Assembly (NCBI RefSeq): GCF_963921845.1
Contig: NZ_CAWUGZ010000130.1
Span: 4,243-68,242, forward strand
DNA length: 64,000 nt
Direction: 5' to 3'
Source: Commensalibacter sp963921845
GTDB taxonomy: Bacteria > Pseudomonadota > Alphaproteobacteria > Acetobacterales > Acetobacteraceae
Position numbers and translations under genes: made by a program. How positions within the stretch are numbered: the stretch's first letter is position 1; each line of letters starts with the position of its first letter. Below the pieces are notes generated by a model, which saw only the letters and a list, made by a program, of their open reading frames with translations, was not told the DNA's origin and did not search any database. Positions 8,913 through 17,569 of the stretch are shown piece after piece.

Positions 8913-9667
8913 AAATAAGAATTATACCTTGTCTGGATGTAAAACATGGTCGTGTGGTAAAAGGCGTTAACTTTGTTTCTTTACGCGATGCGGGCGATCC
9001 CGTAGAACAAGCCATTCTCTATGACCAAGCAGGGGCCGATGAACTTACATTTTTGGATATTACCGCCAGCTATGAAAAGAGAGACACCCTTTTTGACGTG
9101 GTCCAACGTACTGCAGAAAAAATATTTTTACCCTTAACCGTTGGCGGTGGCGTACACAATATTGACAATATTAGAGCTCTTCTCCTCGCCGGTGCAGATA
9201 AATGTGCCATTAACTCAGCAGCGGTTAAAAACCCTTCTTTTATCAACGAAGCTGCAACAAAATACGGCAGTCAATGCATTGTAATCGCAGTGGATGCACG
9301 CTCAACTAAACGGGGATCTTGGGAAGTCTTTACGCATGGAGGGCGTATTCCTACAGGAATAGATGTTATCGAATGGTGCAAGCAAATAGCTGAACGAGGC
9401 GCTGGGGAAATTTTGCTAACCAGTATGGATAAAGACGGTACAGGAAAGGGATTTGATATTGAACTTTTAACAAAAGTATGTCGATCCGTTTCCATTCCCG
9501 TCATTGCCTCCGGCGGGATCGGCGAACTTCATCATTTTGTAGAAGGCGCACGAACCGGAGCCACAGGGTTACTGGCTGCCAGTGTTTTTCATTTTGGTAA
9601 ATTTTCAATAGGTGATGTCAAGCAAGCGCTTTTCAACGCTAACATTCCTGTACGACTTGATAGGTAA
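8906..9667 (+). CDS. hisF: Imidazole glycerol phosphate synthase, cyclase subunit
   Basis: Uses ammonia from HisH to convert PRFAR to imidazole glycerol phosphate and AICAR. A 253 aa TIM barrel with both catalytic aspartates, Asp11 in PCLDVKHG and Asp130 in AVDARS, and phosphate-binding loops VGGGV and ASGGIG. It overlaps hisA by seven bases and is followed after 35 bases by hisE. HisH, its partner, is upstream beyond the GNAT gene and hisA. Confidence 0.96.
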   Translation: MLKIRIIPCLDVKHGRVVKGVNFVSLRDAGDPVEQAILYDQAGADELTFLDITASYEKRDTLFDVVQRTAEKIFLPLTVGGGVHNIDNIRALLLAGADKCAINSAAVKNPSFINEAATKYGSQCIVIAVDARSTKRGSWEVFTHGGRIPTGIDVIEWCKQIAERGAGEILLTSMDKDGTGKGFDIELLTKVCRSVSIPVIASGGIGELHHFVEGARTGATGLLAASVFHFGKFSIGDVKQALFNANIPVRLDR

Positions 9668-9702
9668 CCTTCCCATGTCAAATTTATAATGGACGTCTAC
9701 TG

Positions 9703-10029
9703 ATGAAACTTAATCCAAATGAAACAATATTAGAGACATTATACCAAACCATTTTATCCAAAAAAAATGCTGATCCAGCTATGAGTTACTCCGCGCAGCT
9801 TTTGTCCCAAGGGCCAAAGAAAATAGCACAAAAATTTGGAGAAGAGGCCATAGAATGTTTACTGGAAGCCGCTACGGAAAATAAACAAGGATTGATTGCT
9901 GAAAGTGCTGATGTGCTTTATCATCTTCTGGTAATGTGGGTTAATAGTGCGGTAAAACCAGAAGACGTTTGGAACGAACTTCGTCGACGAGAAGGAATAA
10001 GTGGTATAATGGAAAAAGCTTCTCGATAA
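9703..10029 (+). CDS. hisE: Phosphoribosyl-ATP pyrophosphatase
   Basis: Hydrolyses phosphoribosyl-ATP to phosphoribosyl-AMP, the second step of histidine synthesis. A 108 aa stand-alone all-alpha MazG-like enzyme with the acidic motif KFGEEAIECLLEA and the later ESADVLYHLLV, which together bind Mg. It is not fused to HisI. It is the last his gene here; hisG, hisD, hisC and hisI must lie elsewhere in the genome. Confidence 0.93.
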   Translation: MKLNPNETILETLYQTILSKKNADPAMSYSAQLLSQGPKKIAQKFGEEAIECLLEAATENKQGLIAESADVLYHLLVMWVNSAVKPEDVWNELRRREGISGIMEKASR

Positions 10030-10062
10030 TGATAAATTTCTTCCTACATGTAAGGAATAACC

Positions 10063-10431
10063 ATGTCTACCCTTAAAGAATACTACGACACTCAAAATGT
10101 TTTTGCAAAAATCCTCAGAAATGAAATTCCTTGTTCCAAAATTTATGAAGATGAATTCACCCTTGCCTTTCACGATATTGCCCCCAAAGCACCTGTCCAC
10201 GCGTTGGTCATAACCAAAAATCCTTACATTTCGTTTGCCGATTTTTCTAAACGGGCTGCACCCGAAGAAATGGTTGCTGTTACCAAAGCGATTGGTGTGG
10301 TTGCGGCGAAATTAGGGTTAAAAGAAAATGGCTACCGAATCACCAGCAACATAGGACATAATTCTGGCCAAGAAGTTCCTCATTTTCATTTCCATATCAT
10401 GGGTGGACGACCTATGGGAATTATAGGCTAA
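10063..10431 (+). CDS. HIT-family (HinT-like) purine nucleotide phosphoramidase
   Basis: A 122 aa histidine-triad protein with the signature HFHFH at residues 107-111 inside GQEVPHFHFHIMGG, and an N-terminal FAKILRNEIPCSKIYED typical of HinT. Members hydrolyse AMP-lysine or AMP-amide adducts; the cellular role is often unclear. A good AAGGAA precedes the ATG. It follows hisE closely in the same direction, a linkage seen in other alphaproteobacteria, and is followed by nth. Confidence 0.9.
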   Translation: MSTLKEYYDTQNVFAKILRNEIPCSKIYEDEFTLAFHDIAPKAPVHALVITKNPYISFADFSKRAAPEEMVAVTKAIGVVAAKLGLKENGYRITSNIGHNSGQEVPHFHFHIMGGRPMGIIG

Positions 10432-10490
10432 AACCATTGCCGCTAACAAAAATTTCCACAAGAAGCAATGCTACGGATACTGTAAAACCA

Positions 10491-11129
10491 ATGAATTTAC
10501 AGGAAGTTCGAGAATTTATTGAAATTTTAGCTTCCGTGCATCCTCATGCTCAAAGTGAACTTTACTTTACCTCCCCCTTTACTTTGTTAGTCGCCGTAGT
10601 GTTGTCGGCTCAAGCAACGGATGCTTCGGTGAACAAAGTTACCCCTACTCTATTTGAATTAGCCAATACACCTCAAGCTATGGTGGCGTTGGGGTTAGAG
10701 ACACTCGAAAAACTTATCAGTTCAATAGGACTATGGCGTGCGAAAGCAAAACATATTCTCCAACTGTCGCAACAACTCATCGACAATTTTAACGGCATCG
10801 TGCCCAATAATAGGCAAGATTTAGAATCGCTCGCAGGTGTCGGAAGAAAAACAGCAAATGTGGTCCTAAATGTTGCTTTTCATCAAAATACCATGGCTGT
10901 TGATACACATATTTTTCGTCTTAGCAATCGCACGGGGTTAGCGCCTGGTAAAAACACTCTGGAAGTTGAAATGGCTTTGGTAAAGCGTATCCCAAAACAC
11001 TATTTACGCGATTCCCACCACTGGCTTATTCTACATGGCAGGTATACGTGCAAGGCTCGTAAGCCAGAATGTTGGCGCTGTCCTACACGTGACGTATGTC
11101 ACTATAATCATAAACAGCTTACTGTCTAA
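10491..11129 (+). CDS. nth: Endonuclease III (DNA glycosylase/AP lyase)
   Basis: Removes oxidised pyrimidines and cuts abasic sites in base-excision repair. The helix-hairpin-helix GVGRKTANVVL carries the catalytic Lys, and AVDTHIFR carries the catalytic Asp. A C-terminal [4Fe-4S] cluster is formed by Cys residues spaced C-x6-C-x2-C-x5-C. I prefer the ATG at 10491 (212 aa, very close to the usual length) because it aligns with the normal N-terminus; an in-frame TTG at 10437 would add 18 residues without a ribosome-binding site. The last 11 bases overlap the comEC end. Confidence 0.94.
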   Translation: MNLQEVREFIEILASVHPHAQSELYFTSPFTLLVAVVLSAQATDASVNKVTPTLFELANTPQAMVALGLETLEKLISSIGLWRAKAKHILQLSQQLIDNFNGIVPNNRQDLESLAGVGRKTANVVLNVAFHQNTMAVDTHIFRLSNRTGLAPGKNTLEVEMALVKRIPKHYLRDSHHWLILHGRYTCKARKPECWRCPTRDVCHYNHKQLTV

Positions 11130-13239
11130 AGTATTCACTGCGTGCCATAGGCATATTGGGGGATCCCCGATCAATCGGTTCCATTACCCACGGTCTTTGC
11201 CCTCGTTTATGCAAATCATCTGTAGAAGAGTAAGGATTCAACCACAATATATGGGCGCCCTTCGTCCAATTTGACTTTTTATTGATAAAATGTTTTGTTT
11301 TACATTCAGAAAATTCCCATAAAAAAGAAAGCTCCGTAACAACATTGGAACATAATGTTTTCTTTTCCTCGTTTTCAGAGATGGCTTGACGCACCACTAA
11401 AATCTTTTCTTCGTAAAAATAACAGTATTTTTTTTCACAATGGTAATAGGGCGTGGAATTATCAGCCTGTATTACTGTTGTTTTTTGGACTCCTAACGCT
11501 TTACGCCATTGTTCCAAAACCATTTTGTTACATACACCTTGGCAAACAACCCACACGTCTTTTTTATGTCGAATACCAATCATACGACCGTTCGGCGTGG
11601 TAATCGCGTCTGGAAGGTTAATTAAAAAATAAGAGCACAAACTAATAAATATTAAAACAATACCCAGCCAACGCGTAAACGAAAGTACACCTACACACAA
11701 CAAAAAAAGACCTAAGAAATAACACCCTAACCCCCAATGAGGCAATTGTACAATCGGTAAACTTGCATAAGGTAAATTGGCTACGGTCTGAGCAATAAAG
11801 ATAATAGCGTGTATACCCCACGCCATGAGTTTTAAAAAAATAACATCGCCTCCCACAGGCATGGTCAATAATGCAATTATGCCAAAAGGCAAAACCCACA
11901 AAACGGCAATTGGCACAGCAATTAAATTTGCAACCACATAATAACTATTCAATTCATGAAAATAAAACGCAACGATGGGTAGAACCGCAGAACCTGCAAT
12001 AAGACTAATCAAAGCGGGTTCGACGACAAAGCGAAAAATATAAGGGTATTTTTTTTGATCATGAAGAAAATGAGATTTTAAATAACGCAACGCATAACGA
12101 TAACCCGAAGTAAGCGACAAAACTGCCGCCATCGACATTTGAAAAGATATATCCAACACGTTGACAGGGGACCACAACAGCAAAACCATTGACGCCAGCA
12201 TAAGGTTATACCGTGAAAAACACGAACGATTATAAAAAAATGCCACCATCGCTGTTGAGGCCATGATCAAACTGCGCAGGGCGGGTATATGCATTCCCGT
12301 TAGCATCAAATACAAACATCCAGCAAACCAACCACATAAAACCGCAATATGCTTGATAGGCCAGCACAAGGTTGCATATTGACTCCTTAACAACAACCAT
12401 CGACTGGTATAAGCAACGATAAACATAACTGTTCCAAGATGCAGTCCCGCTATAGCGAGCAAATGGGCTAATCCCGAAGCCGAAAATATATGACGATCTT
12501 GCGGAGAGAGCTGTCCACCTAACCCCGTTAACAATATCTGTGCAATGTCACCCTCGCGCCCTGGCAATACGCGATGAACTTTTTCAGCAATTTTTTCTCT
12601 TACATACCTTAAATGATAATATTTTTTGCTGTTAATAATCGTAATTTGACGTAAGGCGTAGCCATAAGCTCCAACATTTCCAAACCAAGAATGAAATTGC
12701 TGATCGTATGCGCCTATTATTTGAGGGGAGCTAGGTCGTCTCAGCATAACTTTTGCACGAATACGGTTACCAACATCAACGTTTTGCTGATCCTTTGCTC
12801 GTAACGTAAATATAATTTTGCGCGGCCAAACCATTTGATCGGACTCTGGAGGCAACAAAAATTTAACAGAAGTAACGAAAATACGTTTCTTGCCGGAAGG
12901 AGAGAAATCAACCCCTTGAACAATGCCTTCTATTTGAGTGGCGTGCAAGGGCACTTGGTAAAAAGGATAGTGACGATAAGATTGGTACCAGGATAATGAA
13001 AACCCTAGAGATATCCAAAAAACTGCCCAAAAGAGATAATACAGAACGTAAACGTCTACACGACGCCATCGCAGGTAAAAAATACAGCATATAGACCCAA
13101 CGAGAGTGATAAGGCTTGGATACAAAGGAAGTTCTGTAACAGGCAGAAAATAGATTAAGCATCCTATCGAAAAAAACACAGGGGTCCACAGTCGATTGTT
13201 TTCGAATTCAGCTCGCAATTTATAAAAAAAACTAAGCAA
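11119..13239 (-). CDS. comEC: ComEC/Rec2-family DNA uptake channel protein
   Basis: A 706 aa polytopic inner-membrane protein. Residues 1-200 hold the DUF4131 region with several membrane segments and an OB-like part. The competence channel domain follows (about 225-540) with the family stretch SGLAHLLAIAGLHLG and many helices. The last 150 residues do not form a metallo-beta-lactamase domain; instead there is a short soluble region with Cys pairs (CQGVC and CEKKYC), as in other alphaproteobacterial forms. The start is a TTG with no strong ribosome-binding site. With dprA elsewhere in the window, natural DNA uptake is possible but unproven. Confidence 0.88.
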   Translation of the reverse strand: MLSFFYKLRAEFENNRLWTPVFFSIGCLIYFLPVTELPLYPSLITLVGSICCIFYLRWRRVDVYVLYYLFWAVFWISLGFSLSWYQSYRHYPFYQVPLHATQIEGIVQGVDFSPSGKKRIFVTSVKFLLPPESDQMVWPRKIIFTLRAKDQQNVDVGNRIRAKVMLRRPSSPQIIGAYDQQFHSWFGNVGAYGYALRQITIINSKKYYHLRYVREKIAEKVHRVLPGREGDIAQILLTGLGGQLSPQDRHIFSASGLAHLLAIAGLHLGTVMFIVAYTSRWLLLRSQYATLCWPIKHIAVLCGWFAGCLYLMLTGMHIPALRSLIMASTAMVAFFYNRSCFSRYNLMLASMVLLLWSPVNVLDISFQMSMAAVLSLTSGYRYALRYLKSHFLHDQKKYPYIFRFVVEPALISLIAGSAVLPIVAFYFHELNSYYVVANLIAVPIAVLWVLPFGIIALLTMPVGGDVIFLKLMAWGIHAIIFIAQTVANLPYASLPIVQLPHWGLGCYFLGLFLLCVGVLSFTRWLGIVLIFISLCSYFLINLPDAITTPNGRMIGIRHKKDVWVVCQGVCNKMVLEQWRKALGVQKTTVIQADNSTPYYHCEKKYCYFYEEKILVVRQAISENEEKKTLCSNVVTELSFLWEFSECKTKHFINKKSNWTKGAHILWLNPYSSTDDLHKRGQRPWVMEPIDRGSPNMPMARSEYFRQ

Positions 13240-13990
13240 AATTGTATCTTAGCCAGGTTTGTCGTATCGCTTACGCTATTAAAAGAAATAAATGATACTC
13301 AATAAACATTATTGATTTTTTAAAATATAGAAAATCCATTTGTACACTATACAAATAAATTTTAAACTTAATACGCTTATGACGAAATTTTATAGTTGCT
13401 AAGGGTTAATTGTCTTTAACTGAATTATTACAAAAAAACTTTTTTTGCTCTTATTTAATATAGTAAGCTTATTCCCCTATGCATTGATCCAACACTATTA
13501 ACGAAAGACAAATTGTCCATCACGTCTGTGTCAGTTAAAACCTCCAACACATAATTCTTTTTTTAAAGTTTTGAATGGAACATTTTTTATAAGGAAGGAT
13601 AAGTTGTTTGGTCACCTAAAAAATTATCTTAAGTAGACATACGCTTTTCCTCTAGCATACATATAATTCGATCTGAAAGATTGATCCCTCCAAAAACATT
13701 TTCTCATAATTGAAGTAGATCACTCGCAAAGAAAAACGATTGAATTTCGACAGAATATTTTCCTTTTATCCGCGATGCGTCTATGAAGCATTAAATACAA
13801 ATTGTTAAATACATTAATAATTTTTATAGCCAGCTTAGAACCACATTCCGTTAAGTAATCTTATTTAAAATATTTACCTCTCCCTACTACTAATTTAATT
13901 TTTGCAAGAATACGGTTTCTTAAAAGTGTTTATCTAAAATAAACTTAATTAGGCAGACGAATTTCATATTGATTCGTAATGTTTAACCGT
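13240..13990. other. Gene-poor interval holding probable gene remnants
   Basis: There are 750 AT-rich bases without an intact gene. The minus strand at 13629-13800 resembles the end of a sugar ABC-transporter ATPase (listed separately). The rest, 13240-13620, shows no open frame or motif I can name. Confidence 0.5.
13629..13800 (-). pseudogene. Probable remnant of a CUT2-type sugar ABC transporter ATPase
   Basis: In one minus-strand frame the text SFFFASDLLQL, an internal TGA, then GGINLSDRIICMLEEKRMST and a TAA (13631-13629) can be read. RbsA/XylG-type ATPases end with a similar block: a hydrophobic strand, SSDLPEV or SSELPEV, then LSDRIIVM followed by an acidic/basic turn. Further upstream on the same strand FIDAS...KGKYS and ILAKIKLVVGRGKYF recall the GIDVGAK and the segment before the Walker B strand, but in shifted frames. 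The gene just upstream encodes an IolH-like epimerase, which fits a lost sugar-uptake locus. Identification is by eye. Confidence 0.4.
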
Positions 13991-14860
13991 TCAATAATCA
14001 AGATGTAAACCCTCTTTCAGTTTGGTTAACATCACTCTTGATGATTCTTCGGGTTTATTGGACCACGCAAATACAGCATTCGTCGCAATCCCATCAAACT
14101 TCATTTCATAAAGACGTTTAAAAATAGTATTAAAATCAACCTCACCTTCCCCGATGTTAAGATGCTGATGAACCGTAACGTTAGCCTCTGGGGGATTTAC
14201 AATATAGCGTAAACCGAACGCGGCTTTATGATTAAACGTGTCCGCAAAAAGAACATGGTCAATCAAGTCCCCTGCCTCATCAAATTGGGCGTTAATATCC
14301 CCTACCCCGTCATCATAATAAAAAGCATGAGCTGTAGAATACACCAATTTTATCCAGGGTTTATCCAACCCTTTTATCATATTCACCGCACCTTTATTGG
14401 TTTCGATAAAATCATACGGATGGGCTTGAAGATTAAGTTGAATGCCTTCCTTTTCAAAAATTGGTAATAACTCATCCATGGATCGAATAAACATTTCTTC
14501 ACAAATAGCAGGCTTCAGCTTCGTTCCAGAAAATTCGCTATTCATAACTTCGACATCAAGCTCAACTGCAATTTCAATCGCACGTTTCCAGTTTCGAACC
14601 GCGGCTTGACGTCTTTCCTCTTCAGGGCCAGACCAAAAATAAAGGGGTAAAAGAGAAGAAAGCTGCACCCCCGTTTCCGCAAGCGTTTTTTTCATAGTCT
14701 GAAGCGTCGCTTTATTAACTTTTGGATAAGTATAAAAGGGACAAAAATCAATTCGAGGGGACATTTCTATATATTTGTAACCAAGATCGGCTACTTTATA
14801 GATCATTTCTACGAGGGTGGTATTATCTCGTAAATGACTAGGGTCATAGGCTAATTTCAT
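13991..14860 (-). CDS. IolH-like sugar phosphate isomerase/epimerase (TIM barrel)
   Basis: A 289 aa xylose-isomerase-like barrel. The segments YIEMSPRIDFCPFY, MNSEFSG, ADTFNHK and NIGEGEVDF fit the IolH-type branch linked to inositol catabolism. In the fifth strand the position where related epimerases usually have a metal-binding Glu reads LNLQAHP, so the metal site may be altered; I place this by memory of the family. No sugar kinase, dehydrogenase or working transporter is adjacent, only a decayed ABC-transporter ATPase downstream. The substrate is unknown. AGAGA-like bases precede the ATG. Confidence 0.75.
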   Translation of the reverse strand: MKLAYDPSHLRDNTTLVEMIYKVADLGYKYIEMSPRIDFCPFYTYPKVNKATLQTMKKTLAETGVQLSSLLPLYFWSGPEEERRQAAVRNWKRAIEIAVELDVEVMNSEFSGTKLKPAICEEMFIRSMDELLPIFEKEGIQLNLQAHPYDFIETNKGAVNMIKGLDKPWIKLVYSTAHAFYYDDGVGDINAQFDEAGDLIDHVLFADTFNHKAAFGLRYIVNPPEANVTVHQHLNIGEGEVDFNTIFKRLYEMKFDGIATNAVFAWSNKPEESSRVMLTKLKEGLHLDY

Positions 14861-15237
14861 TCTTTAATCTCTTTTATCAAATCATTGGCAAGGTTTAAGA
14901 ACTTTCTTAGTTACATTCGTAATCAGTATTAGAGCTATTATCAATGCGTAAATAATCCTTTTGATATCAACTTATCTTGACGTAAGATTTCTTTGTTTTT
15001 GATTAGGAATTAATGTTAACCCAAGCAAATATTTAAAAATAAAATTTTTTAATTCATTGGGATAAACTCTAAATAAATCGCGTTAAAAGTGTTTTTGTCT
15101 TTTGAAAATAACAAAGGGTATTTAAAATTGATTTGGTTGGTATAAAAATAACAAATAATTTTACTAGACTTTTCAGAACCAACTTTAATAATAAAGATAG
15201 CGTTAAAGTTTAAAATTGCTTTCCAAGAAAGACGTTC
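14861..15237. other. AT-rich spacer between the epimerase and gltX
   Basis: These 377 bases separate divergent genes and presumably contain both promoters. I see no RNA gene, no T-box or other leader structure, and no convincing promoter pair. A 60-codon minus-strand frame without a start codon is not supported as a gene. Confidence 0.5.
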
Positions 15238-16641
15238 ATGACAGTTCGTACACGTTTCGCTCCAAGTCCAACAGGGTTACTTCATATCGGCAATGCACGA
15301 GCAGCCCTTTTTAATTATCTTTTTACCAAACATCACGGTGGAAAATTTCTTTTACGAATTGAAGACACGGATCGAGAACGCTCAACGCAACATGCCGTCG
15401 ATATTATTTTAGAAGGCCTGTCTTGGTTAGGTTTAACGCCAGATGAAGCACCAATTTATCAATCAACTCGAATCAAACGGCACCAAGACATAGCTTTACA
15501 CTTATTAAAAACAGGTAAAGCCTATAAGTGCTTTTGCACGCCCGAACAACTCGCGGACATGAGGGCAAACGCACAAGCCGAAGGAAAACCTCCAAGGTAT
15601 AATGGCTATTGGCGTGACCGCGATCCTTCGGAAGCTAATCCCAATTCTCCTTATACCATACGAATAAAAGCCCCTAGAGAAGGCAGCACGACGATACACG
15701 ACCTGGTTCAAGGAAAAGTTACCGTTAACAATAGTGAACTTGACGATATGATTATTCTGAGAGCAGACGGAACCCCAACTTACCAACACGCTGTTGTTTG
15801 TGACGATCATGACATGAATATAACCCATGTCATTCGAGGGGATGATCATTTGACCAACAGTTTTAGACAACTGGTCATTTATAGAGCAGCTGGCTGGGAA
15901 CCTCCCTCTTTTGCTCATCTTCCCTTAATACACGGCCCTGATGGTGCAAAACTTTCCAAACGACACGGTGCAAGCTCTGTCGTTGATTTTAAAGAGGAGG
16001 GCTATCTTCCTGAAGCCCTATGCAACTATCTCCTCAGACTGGGTTGGGGACATGGAGATGATGAAATTTTAAATCGTGAAGAACAAATTAAACTTTTTGA
16101 TTTGGATGGCGTTGGACGTTCCCCTTCCAGAATGGATTACACGAAGTTAGCGTATATTAATGGCTATTGGCTAAGACAGGCTGATAATGTTCGATTGGTT
16201 AATGAAGTTATTCATAGAATTTCACAACAAGATTCTATTGTATTTAATGAAGAAATGAAAACAAGATTAAGCGTCTTGATGCCCGCTTTGAAAGAGCGTG
16301 CTAAAAATTTGAAGGAACTTGCTGAAAATTCTAAATTTTTGTTTTCCTCAGTCCCTCTTTCGTTCACGGAAAAAGCACAAAAATTACTCACCGAAGAAAA
16401 TCGTGCTTTGTTAAGAAAACTTAGTGAAAAAATCATAGCTTTACCAGAATTTTCTAAGGAAGCAATTGATACACTCCTTCGTCAATTTGCTGAACAAGAA
16501 CAGATAAAATTAGGAAAAATCGCTCAACCCCTACGAGCGGCCGTTACAGGAAGTACAATATCCCCGGGTATTGACGATACGCTGGTCGCTTTAGGAAAAG
16601 ATGAGGTCTTAAAACGACTAGGAGCAGCAATCAATGGATAG
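15238..16641 (+). CDS. gltX: Glutamyl-tRNA synthetase
   Basis: Charges tRNA(Glu) with glutamate in the cytoplasm. A 467 aa class I synthetase with the HIGH-type motif in FAPSPTGLLHIGNAR (His16-Asn19) and the KMSKS-type motif KLSKR (238-242). Alphaproteobacteria often carry two gltX copies, one possibly acting on tRNA(Gln); which copy this is cannot be told from the window. It leads a compact series and overlaps pyrB by eight bases. Confidence 0.94.
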   Translation: MTVRTRFAPSPTGLLHIGNARAALFNYLFTKHHGGKFLLRIEDTDRERSTQHAVDIILEGLSWLGLTPDEAPIYQSTRIKRHQDIALHLLKTGKAYKCFCTPEQLADMRANAQAEGKPPRYNGYWRDRDPSEANPNSPYTIRIKAPREGSTTIHDLVQGKVTVNNSELDDMIILRADGTPTYQHAVVCDDHDMNITHVIRGDDHLTNSFRQLVIYRAAGWEPPSFAHLPLIHGPDGAKLSKRHGASSVVDFKEEGYLPEALCNYLLRLGWGHGDDEILNREEQIKLFDLDGVGRSPSRMDYTKLAYINGYWLRQADNVRLVNEVIHRISQQDSIVFNEEMKTRLSVLMPALKERAKNLKELAENSKFLFSSVPLSFTEKAQKLLTEENRALLRKLSEKIIALPEFSKEAIDTLLRQFAEQEQIKLGKIAQPLRAAVTGSTISPGIDDTLVALGKDEVLKRLGAAING

Positions 16642-17569
16642 TCCTTTTGGACAACATTTTTTGGGAATAGAAGGGTTATCTTCTCATCATATAGGGATGT
16701 TGTTGGATCGCGCTGAGAACTATGCGCTTCTCAATCGTTCGCGCAAAACACCGCGAACGTTACTTCGAGAGCGTACGTTAATTACTCTTTTTTTCGAAAA
16801 TAGTACACGAACCCGAACGTCGTTTGAACTTGCAGGAAAACGATTAGGGGCGGACGTCATCAATATGTCCGTTTCAACGTCTTCGGTCAGTAAAGGGGAA
16901 ACTCTTTTAGATACTGCCTATACCTTAAACGCTATGCGGGCTGATTTATTGGTTATTCGGCATGCTCATTCTGGTGCACCTGCCCTTCTTGCTCAAAAAG
17001 TAGATGCCAGCGTTATTAACGCTGGGGACGGTACGCACGAACATCCCACCCAAGCTTTATTGGATGCTTTAACTATCCGAAGGCATTACGGCAAGTTATC
17101 TGGATTAACCGTGGCCATCTGCGGGGACATTCTCCATAGCCGTGTCGCTCGTTCCAATATTTTGCTCCTTAACACTATGGGATGTAAAGTACGCCTGATT
17201 GGTCCGCCCACCTTATTACCCAAAGCCATTGAAAAAATGGGGGCCTCTATTTACTATTCTATGGATGAAGGGGTTGAAAATGTCGACGTTATCATGATGC
17301 TGCGTATGCAAAAAGAACGTATGCGTGCTGGACTGGTTCCTAGCTCAAGAGAATATTTTCGCTTTTACGGTTTGGATAGAAGACGCCTAAACATGGCCAA
17401 ACCTGGGGCATTGGTTATGCACCCTGGCCCTTTAAACCGTGGCGTCGAAATTGATAGTCATGTTGCCGATGACCCTTATCAAAGCGTTATTCAAGAACAA
17501 GTTGAAATGGGTGTGGCCGTACGAATGGCAGTGTTGGAAAAATTCTCTCACATAAAGGCACAACCATGA
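16634..17569 (+). CDS. pyrB: Aspartate carbamoyltransferase, catalytic subunit
   Basis: Joins carbamoyl phosphate and aspartate, the committed step of pyrimidine synthesis. The 311 aa protein has the carbamoyl-phosphate loop STRTRTSFE (about residues 56-64), the HxxT/HPTQALLD region, and HPGPLNRGVEID near the C-terminus. No pyrI regulatory subunit is nearby. It overlaps gltX by eight bases and the pyrC homologue by four, so the pair is translationally coupled. In class II-type ATCases a pyrC homologue is part of the complex, which matters for the next gene. Confidence 0.95.
   Translation: MDSPFGQHFLGIEGLSSHHIGMLLDRAENYALLNRSRKTPRTLLRERTLITLFFENSTRTRTSFELAGKRLGADVINMSVSTSSVSKGETLLDTAYTLNAMRADLLVIRHAHSGAPALLAQKVDASVINAGDGTHEHPTQALLDALTIRRHYGKLSGLTVAICGDILHSRVARSNILLLNTMGCKVRLIGPPTLLPKAIEKMGASIYYSMDEGVENVDVIMMLRMQKERMRAGLVPSSREYFRFYGLDRRRLNMAKPGALVMHPGPLNRGVEIDSHVADDPYQSVIQEQVEMGVAVRMAVLEKFSHIKAQP

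Noticed and set aside
14880..15237. A 60-codon minus-strand frame facing gltX
   Set aside because: It has no start codon or ribosome-binding site, and its composition is that of AT-rich spacer DNA.
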